From assembly GCA_033085395.1 (NCBI GenBank), contig JANQBS010000080.1, positions 1 to 64,000 of the forward strand: DNA of 64,000 bases, in the 5' to 3' direction. Origin of the DNA: Xanthoparmelia taractica. Lineage: Eukaryota; Ascomycota; Lecanoromycetes; Lecanorales; Parmeliaceae. The notes under the pieces were generated by a model that saw only the letters and a program-made list of their open reading frames with translations, had not been told where the DNA came from and did not search any database. Below are positions 10,244 through 20,535 of this stretch, one piece after another. Within the stretch, counting starts at the first letter, position 1. Every line of letters starts with the position of its first letter. The translations under genes and the position numbers were made by a program.

Positions 10244-11543
10244 ATGTCTTCATCTTCAGTGCGTATAGATCAAAACAGGCCCCTAATCCATATCAATAGT
10301 GTGGGTTAAGCTGCCAGTACTCTGCTAACAGACTGACGCGACTCGCCCAGGTGACCAATAACCCTGAAGAGCAGTCTGTTGAAAACGAGATTTTTTACTT
10401 TGGCGGTCCTCTTTTCGGCATTAATAATCCAACATTACCATGTAATTCAGAGGTGCTCACCAATAGTGATGGCACAAGAGTGGCCTTCTGTGTCGATCCA
10501 CATCCACCTGCAACTCGCGCTCCGGTTGGGCCTGTAGAAAGAGGGCCTGTAGCAAGAGAGAGTGAAGATCTGTTCAGCACACCAGATCTAGGGGACGATT
10601 TTGGTGACGCCGAGAACGTCTTTGAAAACGCCCAGACCGTATTTCAATACGCCGAGAACGGGCTAAATGAAGACTTGGAGTTGAGTTCAGTAAGTACTTC
10701 TTCTTTGCATCACAACAACCACGACTCAACACCACCACTAACATATACACGCAGTCAGAAGATAGCGACATGGCCAACATGGAGGGAAACCGAAACCTCC
10801 TCTTACTGGCAGATGCGGCCCTGGGTACCTATTCGCAAGAGGGGCAGGAGCCAGCTCACACAACACCAACTGACAACCCAGCGCACGATGATGAGCAGTC
10901 GGCTGAAGTACCAGCCGGATTCCACGCCATCAACTCCGGAGCAAGAACTGGTCAGTTTGCTCAAGTACCAGGCATCCGAGGGCCCACCGCCATCAACTCA
11001 TCGGCAACAACTGGTGGCTCCATTCCAGCCGGGTTCACAGCAACCAACTCGGCAGCAACAGCTGGTGAGTTCACTCCCACTAATTCCCACCAATTATCTA
11101 ACGGCCAGCCAGCCTCCACAAGACCACCTCAGCCAGCGACGAACCAGTCACGAAGACACGAACCCCGCAGCACCGGCTTCAACCCAACAACCGGCGAGGG
11201 TATGCTTACCTGCGTGTGCGGGATAACTACCCCATCAAAAGGGACGCCAGTGGCAAGTAAGAGCAAGCTGAAAGGCAAATTCCGCTGCCCACGATGCAAC
11301 GGCCGATTCACGAGGCCGAGGTCTGTCAAAGACCACTTCATCAAGTGCGTCGGAAAGTACGGGAACCCAGGTGGACTGAGCTGGTGGGACCATGGGACTC
11401 TGGCGGACACCAAGGCGTGGCATCTTGATCATTTGCCACAGGCGGAGGAGGAAGAGGAGGAGGACGACGACGACGAGATGCCGGATGAAGGGGACGATGA
11501 ACAAGAGGATGGTGAAGGGGACGATGGATCCATGGTTTTTTGA
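10244..11543 (+). CDS. C2HC zinc-finger protein with acidic tail
   Basis: Three exons: 10244-10258, 10351-10689 and 10755-11543, giving 380 residues. The first coding exon has only five codons (MSSSS); it is joined through a 92-nt intron with GTGCGT donor and CGCCCAG acceptor. The second intron is 65 nt with GTAAGT and CGCAG. The finger reads FRCPRCNGRFTRPRSVKDHF with ligands C296, C299, H312 and C316, followed by a KYGNPGGLSWWDH segment. The tail is a long Glu/Asp run. Between residues 170 and 225 there are degenerate copies of a PAGFxAxNS unit. The layout suggests a nuclear DNA-binding or chromatin protein. This finger plus KYGNP block recurs in lineage-restricted fungal proteins, and no target is known to me. 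Confidence 0.7.
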
Positions 11544-12071
11544 GGCAGGAGAGATGGATGTCAGCATGTTGCTCTGATACCCTACCTCGTTAGTAGAGAG
11601 AAGGGAGCATGGTGGAGCGACTGTGATGAGGCGAAGTGGTTGGATCTTCTCCGCGCTCTAGTGCGCAATTGTTCTAGTGTGGCTTGGCAGGCTTCGTTAC
11701 TCTTATGGCCAGCGTTCTTTCCTTTCTTTATATGATTGCAGACTCTGGATGCATTGACCTCGAGATTTTGAGTGGACTTGGAAGAAGCCAGCGTTCTACA
11801 ATGACATTCTGAAGGGAACAGAGATTGCCAACTCTACTTGATTGTGCCTACAGTCTGAAGCTCAAACCACTCATGTCTGATCCCGCCAGTCTCTCAAACC
11901 CTACCCATTCCTTCCTGAATCCCGTCTACATGCTTACTACAAAGCCCGTTTCGCAGTCATAGAGTGAAAAGTCAAATACCTGCTCCAGCTACAGCTTCAG
12001 CTTCAGCTCCAGCTTCGGGACTTCGAGTGAGAAAAGGCTCTAAGCTAGGCTACAACTACTTTGTTATCGGG

Positions 12072-12124
12072 AAGTGTAGGGGGCTCCTAAAGACCTTCAA
12101 TGTCTTTAGGAACCTCCTACACTT
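12072..12124. repeat. Near-perfect 23-bp hairpin
   Basis: Left arm 12072-12094 and right arm 12102-12124 pair at 21 of 23 positions around a 7-nt loop (cttcaat). The arms begin aagtgtaggg and end cctacactt. As DNA it is a small inverted-repeat element; transcribed from either strand it would fold into a stable stem the size of a small-RNA precursor. No flanking duplication typical of a MITE was seen. Confidence 0.75.
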
Positions 12125-14501
12125 TTATGCAGTTTTCGCAGCCGAGTTGAAGAGATCGCCTCTTATCCTCCCTATTACACTGCCATATCCGCAAAGTCCC
12201 GCATACAGAAACCACACCACCTGGCTTCACAATCAAGTTATATCAAAGCTGCGGCTGACTGGATATCAGTGAGAGATGTGCCTTATAATCAGTCAAAGGC
12301 TGCACTCCGACTTTCCAGTAACGTCGAGTCAACATCATGGCGCTCGGCGGAAGTTGGCTCGCGTTCTCATGTTTTTCGTTTGCTTTAGCCGATGAATGGC
12401 CAGGGCTACGCGTTAGCAATGACACCGTACAATCCCCTCACTCAGAACAATAAGGCTTTGCAAACCACTTCCAGAGAGCTACGCCGGCAAGGACTTGCTT
12501 GGAGCCTCCTTTGTGCTCTCTCGCCGCTTATTCTCGATGGCCTTACACAAGTTCTGTGTCGGCAGAGTTTCGATCTGATTTCTGTAAAGGACTGATTTGT
12601 CAGTAGTAGGTGGTGCCCTTAAGTTCGAGGTGATACTGCTCTGCTGGACGTGGTGATTCCGCCTTGCACGCCAGCTGGGTTGTCCGCAACTGTAAGCTAT
12701 TTGATGACCGGCTATGCCCTTGAGGTCTACCCCGACCCGGCGCTGTGGTATCCTTGGCTCGAACGAAAATCACCGCCCTGCTCAGTCACGCACAGCAGAA
12801 ACGCAAGGTGTGAACGGTGTGAAAGAGGGTAGAAGGTGCAAGTGGGTGATCTCGGTGCTTCTGCAAGCTCGGACGGATTGAATGGATGCAGTTGAATTCT
12901 ATTGCACCAATCGTTTGCTTCTACAAAGCGTATTAAACAACAGTCGCGACAAATTGAGTGGAATGGATATCAATCAATCAATCAAAAAACGCGAACCCTC
13001 TTCCTCCCCCTCCTCACCCTCCCATCCGCCCTCCTTTCAATCCCCCCTCTTTCGCATCCCCCCACACACACATCTCATACCCCACCACCAGCCTCCCTAC
13101 TCACGCCATCCTCCGCCAACGAAGCCGCATCCCTCAGGGCCCGTGCCAGCCGAAGGCGCCATGACGCGGGCCGATGGCTCTAGGGCTGGGACGTATTGGG
13201 GTGTGCGGAGATTATGCGAAGAAGAGAAGGAATATGATATTTAGCTCGCCTTCTAGGCCGGAGACACCGGCGCGAGGGTGAGGAAGGGTTACTATATTGC
13301 TATTACAGACGTAGGTATGATTGCCAGCTCGGGCTGAGACGTGGAGGGAGGTTGGCGGTATTGTTCTTGCGCGTTGTGGACTGAGCTGTTGGTTGGAAAA
13401 GTTTAATCTGAGACTGTTGATAGAAATATGGAGGATATCAGGTCGCTTTAGTGAGTGATAAAACGGTTTTGCTGCGAGTGATGCATGCTCTTATAGTCTC
13501 GTAATATGAGGCATCAGTGGCCCATTTTGCATCTTAGGAGGGCTAGGGTTCTGCGCTCTGGACCTCAGCGAGAAGCGAAGGGTGCCTACCCGGTATGAAG
13601 GCACTATTTGTTGAACTTGCCTTTCATGCTGCTGAAGCTATGCTTGGTGAAGAAAGATCCCATTGGTGCTGCTGCCGGTGAAGTCGCAGTTAAAGTATTC
13701 CAGACCTAGAGCACAAGCTTTCACCTAAGCTCCCTTTCCCTGCAGCACTCCAACCACGTGAACCATTGCAATGCCTGGAACCTTCTGTTCGTTTGCTTGT
13801 TGTCCATTTCCAATGCTTGTTTGACGTTTGCGCAACGCTTGCATCAGTCGTGTCAAGAAAGGAAGTTTCCACCCTGCCTACAATCCATTAGTTAGTACTC
13901 TACTAAAGGCAGTCTGATGCCCGGGTTCTTTCACTTGTTGGGACACTTGACCTTCAAAGTTTGACGGAGCTTACTCTCTATATAAATACATACATAGCAG
14001 TGGCCCTCGTGACTCTCCCAAGGCAAGGAGCAAGACTGGCTCTAACACCCAAGCTGTGACGCTTATCCGGTCTGGTAGTGAGAATGATCTGGGTACTGTG
14101 AGATTAGCTTCAGCGTAGGTGGAGGAACGACTGTCTTTAGAGGCATTGTATCGACTGAGGATGGTCCAAAGGAATGTTGCTCGTCATGGATGGGGTATGT
14201 TAGTTTCCCTAGGCACTTGATTCTGCTTTTGGTCTGGAAAGAAGTGGAAGAGCTGTGCATGGACTAACATGCCAAGACAGCTTCCTCTATCCTTTGAGCA
14301 GCGTCGAGAATCTCAGTGAAGCATTGGAAATCAACTAGTACATAACCGAACACGCTAAAAGCGGGTAACATTGAGCTCACTCGTGAAACGATTCCTCACA
14401 TCAACACCCCCGAACATATCGTCCTCGCACTTCAAATCCCATCAGATACCTCCAAAAGCGGTGGTTACCCATCTAAATCAACCGTAGCCACGTATGTCCT
14501 T

Positions 14502-14507
14502 TATATA
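14502..14507 (+). promoter_or_regulatory. TATA-box candidate
   Basis: TATATA inside tttatatagg, 43 bases before the ATG at 14550. The distance allows only a very short leader, so either the leader is short or a later ATG is used (a second in-frame ATG is two codons on). Confidence 0.35.
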
Positions 14508-14549
14508 GGAGCCGAGACAAGTCGTTAAAGCCATCTAGGCATATCGGAC

Positions 14550-15953
14550 ATGGAGATGTTGAAGTCGCGTAAGCTGAGCGAAGAGCAGGCCGTGAAAGCA
14601 ACCAACAACGCCGCTACACAAGCTATGAAAGCTGTTTGGTGCTATACACCGACATCAGAGCAACCCACTGACAAAAGCAGGGTCGGGGAGAGTGCTACCA
14701 CCTCAATCTTCCTCAAAGCTCCGCCCGAGGTGCGGGACATCATCCTCAGATTTGTGTTGGGTGACCGTATGATTCACATCCAATACGTCACGGAGGACCT
14801 CGAAAAGATATTATGGCCAAAACCCAAGGACACAGACCAAAGAGCAGCTGAAGGTGGCCTCTGCTCTGCCTTCTGTGTTGCTGGGAAGTCAGAACAAGAG
14901 GCTTATGATGAAGCCAATCACTGCTCTGGAACCAATCAAGCGGCTGAGGATCCAGATTTCATCGAACCTTGTAAAGAACGCCACAAGGATTGTCTGATGT
15001 GCGGGAGCCAGTATTCAGAGATGCCGGATGGGGAACTTCAAGCAGAACGTCTCACGTTTGACAAAGATCTTTCTGTTCTTGCTGTCTGTCGCCTGCTCTA
15101 CCAGGAGAGCAACAACATTCTATGGCAGACAAACACCTTTTCCTTTCATGACGCTCTGTCGTTCAAACTATTCAATGCCGGCATGAATCCTTCACAAAAG
15201 CACAAAGTCAGGAAGGTTCACTTCAGCATAAACATGCCCATTGATAGTGAAAGTATTCGCTCACTAATTTTCGCGGGTTGGGCCAAGGCTATCGCACCCC
15301 GCGTGCTGACGCCACTGAAGAATCTGAAGGTTCTTCATCTGTCATTCGATCAATGTTGCTGCGAACCATCTGTTGGGCTCCATATTCCAAGCACAGACTG
15401 TCAGCACCGTGTGAGGCATGATATGGACACAATGCTAGGTCTCCGGTTGCTTCCATGGAAGAACAAGGACAGTGTGCATCATGGCAAGCATGTGACTGGC
15501 ATCGTTAGCGATGACGCTTCAACTCATTGGGAACTTGCCACTCCGCGTTGGAACAAAAGCCAAAAGCTCGACGCTGCCGAGAAGATTCGCGCCAGACTCG
15601 CCGCACCAAACGCGGCGGAGGTCAATGATGCCGAAAAGGGTGCTGAAAAAGAGGAGAATCAGCGCTGTACTAAGCGATCAAGGCGCGTATTCAGCCGCAG
15701 CCTTCAAACTCTCATCGCTTGTTTCGAGCCGTCAGTGAACGAGGCGAAAGAGATAGCAAAGCAGGATCGATTAAGAGCCGAGTGGTGGGCGGCTAGCCAC
15801 CATCACGCCACGGATAGCCAGTATCACGCAACAGAGAAAGCCTACTATACCGACTTGGCTGAGAGGGCGGAAGAGCAATATCAGAGGTACTATGGGAGAT
15901 TGGTCAATTTGCAGGCTGTGTTGGCCAGCATTATGTTGGGTCCTAGCGATTAG
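14550..15953 (+). CDS. DUF7730-like (F-box-like) fungal protein
   Basis: Intronless, 467 codons. After a 50-residue leader comes FLKAPPEVRDIILRFVLGDRMIHI (about 55-78), the leucine/isoleucine-rich F-box-like start seen in fungal DUF7730-type proteins. It is followed by a Cys-rich stretch with CxxxHxDCLMCG character, then LSVLAVCRLLYQESNNILWQTNTFSFHD (about 175-202), the second hallmark of the family. A LRR-like strand (LKNLKVLHLSFDQC) follows, and a charged helical C-terminus. The family has no established activity, although F-box-like members may act as ubiquitin-ligase adaptors; that is inference. A TATA-like element stands just upstream. Confidence 0.7.
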   Translation: MEMLKSRKLSEEQAVKATNNAATQAMKAVWCYTPTSEQPTDKSRVGESATTSIFLKAPPEVRDIILRFVLGDRMIHIQYVTEDLEKILWPKPKDTDQRAAEGGLCSAFCVAGKSEQEAYDEANHCSGTNQAAEDPDFIEPCKERHKDCLMCGSQYSEMPDGELQAERLTFDKDLSVLAVCRLLYQESNNILWQTNTFSFHDALSFKLFNAGMNPSQKHKVRKVHFSINMPIDSESIRSLIFAGWAKAIAPRVLTPLKNLKVLHLSFDQCCCEPSVGLHIPSTDCQHRVRHDMDTMLGLRLLPWKNKDSVHHGKHVTGIVSDDASTHWELATPRWNKSQKLDAAEKIRARLAAPNAAEVNDAEKGAEKEENQRCTKRSRRVFSRSLQTLIACFEPSVNEAKEIAKQDRLRAEWWAASHHHATDSQYHATEKAYYTDLAERAEEQYQRYYGRLVNLQAVLASIMLGPSD

Positions 15954-16141
15954 GCTTGTAAGGGGATCCGTTGGAACTCTGTGCAAAGGATTCTTGAGCG
16001 TCAAAGCACCACTCCTAACAGTATGCATCCTATTCGCCGATTGAGCTAGATGTTGTACTTGCTAAGCCCGAGCCAGAGATAGATAAGTCCTTGGATTGCT
16101 GCATCATGATCTTCAATTCTGTCCCGTTCTCATCTTTAAGC

Positions 16142-17745
16142 TCAATCATCGAAGAAATTCCCCGCGCGTTCTGAATACTCGCGGTATGTCTTAGTCACTG
16201 CGCCCCCATCGTTACTAATCTTAAACCCCTGAAAGCGCACATTTTTCCCTATGAGCTCGTTGGATATCGTACTATCAAACTTGGTGCAAGTTGCGTCTGT
16301 AAATTGCAGGTAGCCGGTGTTCTTCTTGCGGAAATCATATACCACGTCGCCTTCGCCTTGCTCACGACCACGCCATTTGAAGTAAAGACGGTTGGGCTTG
16401 TTGCGTGAACTTGGCTTGGAACGTTTGGCAGGACTTTCTCGGGCTTCCGAAGGTGCTCGCCTCCGTTTACGGCGCATCCCGACGACTACAAGTCCATACG
16501 AATCAGACACTTCTTCCTCGTCCTCTTCCCCCTCGCTGAGATCACTGAAAACGTCCTCTTCCTCACTATAACCTTCCTCCTCTTCGGTTGTCTCAAGTTC
16601 TTCGAGTGGTACTTGCATTTCTGTACATTCATCTATGCGGGATTCGTTCTTCTCCGTCGCTTTACACCTAGCAAGAAGAGCTTTTCCATCAGTGTCCAAT
16701 CTCATTACGCCATAGATGACGCCAATTCTGAAGATGCCAACCCAACCGTCGATCTCACTATAGGTGATTCTGAGGCTAGAGTCGTTGGCATCATGGTCAT
16801 AAATGTCCACCCTTCCTCTACATTCAATTGCATATGTCCCCTGGGCGGACTCGATAGCAAACTTTCTTAGCTTGGGAGACAAGCGTTGTTTTTTGATCAA
16901 GCGGTAATGTTCTTGCAGGTTTTCTTGCCACGTTGGACTCAATGCATCTCGCAGTCTTGCTTGGTCCGCGGAGATTTTCTCCGCTACTTTAAAGATGGCA
17001 GCTCTGTTCCAGCCGATCACCAGAATCCGAAAATCGCCTTCTCCGCCGCTCGACGTCTTCAAGCCAGGAATTCCATCAGCTGCTTGTTGCATTGCCAGCC
17101 TGTCCGAAAGTCCAGGTAGCAGGACGGGGAACGGCACTTTGGGAGGGTCTGGCGTCCCGTCTGGGTCAAGAAAATACTTTGCGAGAAAAAGACTGCAGTC
17201 ATAATTTGCCAAATCGACGGGTCTTTTGAACTTTTCGAGGGCCCGCTTATGTTTGTCTTCTGGTATTAGGGCCCTTAGCCCTCGTGCACCTACCTTTAAA
17301 GATGGCTTGTCGCTATTTGGCTGGACCTGTGTATAGTGGGGATTAGCCGCCAAGAAGAGCTGTTCGAGTTCTGAGGCTATGGCTTGAACCCGGGAGGGGA
17401 GCTTGTTACACTGCGTCACGGTTGTTATTGAAGATACAGTCACTGTATGGAAGGGATCCTGACTCTCCTGTGCTTGACATTGTCCGCCAGCAGCTCTGTA
17501 AGTTCAGCCACAGTGTCTTCAGGCACAAAATCTATGTCGTAGAACGTCAAATGTGCTAGGAGCCAGGGAAAGGTTATGGTGGCCTCCGCTCGATCACGGG
17601 CCCGCTTCTGTGCTCGTTTGCCATTGATTTCGTCTGGAAAGAGCATTTCGTACAGACTGGGCCCTTTGACTCGAAGGATTCCGTCGATGTTAAAGCCATC
17701 ACTATCGAACGAGAACGGCCCATTGCTCACAGGTTTGAAACTCAT
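16142..17745 (-). CDS. Acidic nuclear-looking hypothetical protein, two exons
   Basis: Two overlapping minus-strand frames join cleanly if an intron of 68 nt is removed at 17411-17478 (donor GTCAAG, acceptor GACGCAG). The exons are then 17479-17745 and 16142-17410, for about 511 residues. The N-terminus resembles a small globular domain (FPWLLAHLTFYDIDFVPED). The middle is folded-looking (YDCSLFLAKYFLDPDG; FRILVIGWNRAAIFKVAEK). Then follow a long Glu/Asp run near residue 370 and a basic patch (RRKRRRAP, AKRSKPSSR) typical of a nuclear localisation signal, and a compact C-terminal domain with KWRGREQGEGDVVYDF. I recognise no family. The donor is non-canonical beyond GT, so two separate genes or a different junction remain possible. 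Confidence 0.55.
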
Positions 17746-19846
17746 GGCTGTGACTACGAAGGTTCAGCGGCCTTCCTGGTCCGGTAGCGACAAGGTCTCC
17801 GTCACCGTGGGAGCTTTCTTGAGCGTGCCGTAACCTGCCTTGTTCAGGATGAGTGCCCAAGCTACAGTAAGCGATGTGTATGTATTGAAACCGTTTATTT
17901 CATAGTTTCAAGCTTTCATTGATAGCTTGGCCCGATTGTGGAGGAGTCTTCTGCGACAAAACAGTCGGAGAGTGGGGAAAGATTTTTCAATACGGTATGC
18001 CAAGCCACCGTAATATACGAGGTACAACATAAAGTGATTTAGAAAAGTCGGCGGCTAAAGTTGTGAAAGCACCATCCGATCGGAAGGCCTTCTTTGATCA
18101 GATATATGGTCCATATCCATGAGAAGTTCTGGTTTGTATTCAGAACAGGGTGATGGCTTAATCATAAAGTCCAGGCTATACACCGAATCTTATATGTTCA
18201 AACCTCTTAGTTGGTGAAGGTCGGGGGCTTAGGGATCGAGCCAATATCGCACACCAACCTGGCCGCCTCTACAGGTTCATAGCTGAGCTTCAAGCACCGT
18301 CGTCACCACGGGTACTCTGGATGTAGCCATAGCCCCAAGCACTAAGCATCAGTCTCCGCCCGCCTCCAATCACCAAGACTATGTTATATCACCAAGAATG
18401 GACTGGTTCTCCAGTACATGGGAGCTCACTCAGTCGGCCCTGTTCCTGTGGAAGCATAACCGCAATGTCACAATGGAGTACACCATTATCCCTGCTTCAT
18501 CTCTTACCAACCCCTCACATCCCTCATGCTCAAAACCTTTAGCAGCCTCGACACGGCAACAGGCAATTCTGCGTGGGATTGGCGAGGTAAAAGGTTTTTC
18601 GCCATTGCAACATCGCAGTGTGAGATCTTTTGCTATGAAGTTGTGCCTGAGGAGGCTGGAGGTCCACAGCAGTAGCTCGTATCCTTTTTTACGGCTATTT
18701 ACTCAAGGACAAAGGGGGGAACCCCAAAGCAGTGGCGACAGATATATTGGCGGGACTGAGAATGAGGCTTTCATGAAGCTTGCAAGGGAGATGTCTGAGA
18801 TCTTAAGGGACCAGAGTACGCGTGTCTGCCGTGAGTAGCCGACCCTTCAAGAAATACTCCGGAAGGCTGAACCAAACCTCACCACCCGCCTTGTGCCCGC
18901 TACAGCAGCAGAAGCCGCCCATCGAGAATTTACCGCCTCCAACCCCGCAGCAGCAGCCGAAGGCGCCCTCTGGGAATTCATCGTCCCCACCCGGGTCCGA
19001 GAAAACATCGCCTCTACCCGTGGTCAAGGGAATCTACGCCTGTGCTCAAATCTACTCGGACGACATGCACGGAGGTTGGTGGCTCGACTGGGTCTTCGCT
19101 TCTGTTGAACCGCACTGCGGTGGCTTGAGGGAGGACCGTAGGGAAGACGTGTGTACGACTATATAGAAATGGGAGTGTCCGGTGGTGCTATGTTTTTTCC
19201 AACAAGGCATTCGATCCTTAGGCATAGAAGATGTATCCTAACATTGATCAAAAGCTAGGTTAGAAGTAAGACTGCGTCTTACGCCTTGAAAAGCCCTTCA
19301 ACTGTTGCTTTTTTGCCATTGCCCGTAGGCAAATTCGGGGTGATGCCCAAACATTCTCCACATCTGACATACCGCATGGTCTGCACATTTCTCTTATCCT
19401 CTCTACTCCTGTCTTGGGTCGCTCTGATATTCTGCCTTGGCACCAGGTCCACCTTAAGTCCATGACCCCCTGAAAGCCGTCTAAGCATGTTCCTGTTCTC
19501 AGTTTCTATTATTATAGGCAATTTGCATTCTCTAAAGTAACATCAGACACGAATGGGGCTGCCAGCAAGCATTGTCAGCTCATTCATCCTGGTGAGCAAC
19601 ACGCGAATCTTTTTTTGCATTCGCTCTTTCTCCTTCGCTTCTCCTACATCCTTCCAAGAGCACCGGCCGGTAGAGCGGGTGGTTATGAATTAGCAGTACT
19701 TATTTAATAGACGACATGGTTCATTATGGGGAGGAAGCTTCGGATGCTGCGCGGATGATATAAATCTGCCAAAGGCTTAATTGTTACGAAGAACCAAACG
19801 GTGGATCCGTCGGCATGATTGCAGCTCCGTATAGGTCAACTGCTTG
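17746..19846. other. 2.1 kb, no confident gene
   Basis: A weak candidate lies at 18398-19166 on the plus strand: a 146-codon frame beginning MDWFSSTWELTQSALFLW, followed after an overlapping frameshift-like junction at about 18825 by a Pro/Gln-rich frame ending at 19166. The junction contains GTGAGT but no matching short acceptor was found. I see no domain. The rest has no coding signal. Confidence 0.4.
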
Positions 19847-20529
19847 TTATTGAAGGAGGCACAAAGGTAGCATGCCGATCCAGATGCGATCTAGCATGGT
19901 GGAATATGGATTTGCCATGGCTGTGCTCCGGTGGAAGGGCCAGGAGCCTTTCGGAAGATTTCGTAATGGACCACTTGTTTCAATAGCCAACAACCCAAGC
20001 ACTGCAAGGATAGAAACAGTTTTGCTACGAACAACTTTCGCGTGTAAGCGTAAGGACAGTTTCATCAGAGAGAAGAGAAACACTCACGTGACTTTGAAGC
20101 TAGTGTCGCTGAATCAGCATCAAATGTGTTGAGCTCGAGCCCACCTCTCCACTCAAAGTATTCCACGCCTTCGCGACAATGGACGCGCCACTCAATCTGT
20201 CCAGCTGTGCGGCCCCATATCACTCGATACACCTTCGGTGTCGTCTGGTCATCCTGCAGCGACATAAGAAATCTATTAAAGACCGACAATGCCTGGGAAG
20301 AAAATACCAAAAGTCGCGTATGCCGTGTTCGTGGGACGCAACCCTGGCGTATACAGCACGTGGTATTGTTCGCTTGTGATCTTTTACTGGTATGGTATGC
20401 TGACATCGGGCTAGGTACGAGGCCGAGAGAGAGGTCAAAGGCTTTTCGCGTTCCTACTACAGGGGCTATACTGTTCAGGATGGAGGGCGCGCCAGGGCAG
20501 AAAGAGACTTTTGGGAATTTGGCGGACAT
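19847..20529 (-). CDS. Possible small gene, two or three exons
   Basis: On the minus strand a frame starting at the ATG at 20529 (MSAKFPKVSF) runs to a GTGAGT donor at about 20094. A matching acceptor GCGAAAG near 20043 leads into a second frame ending at 19847. The region just before the donor reads like a real protein (YRVIWGRTAGQIEWRVHC, EYFEWRGGLELNTFD), and the last exon has a short hydrophobic stretch (SILAVLGLLAI). A further intron inside the first frame is possible (GTACCT to TTCCCAG). No family is recognised. It is arranged head to head with the broken helicase. Confidence 0.25.
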
Positions 20530-20535
20530 ACAGCG

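Larger units (their letters stand above)
11544..14549. other. 3 kb without a recognisable gene
   Basis: Between the zinc-finger gene and the DUF7730-like gene. It contains the hairpin at 12072-12124, a pyrimidine-rich patch near 13000-13130 that keeps several frames open at once, and a TATA element next to the downstream gene. Open frames of 60-120 codons (for example 12882-13244) show no domain and I do not consider them genes. A short noncoding RNA gene could hide here. Confidence 0.45.

Noticed and set aside
11235..11567. 110-codon minus frame with hydrophobic Leu/Val run
   Set aside because: Antisense of the Glu/Asp-coding tail of the zinc-finger gene; the hydrophobicity is a mirror of acidic codons.
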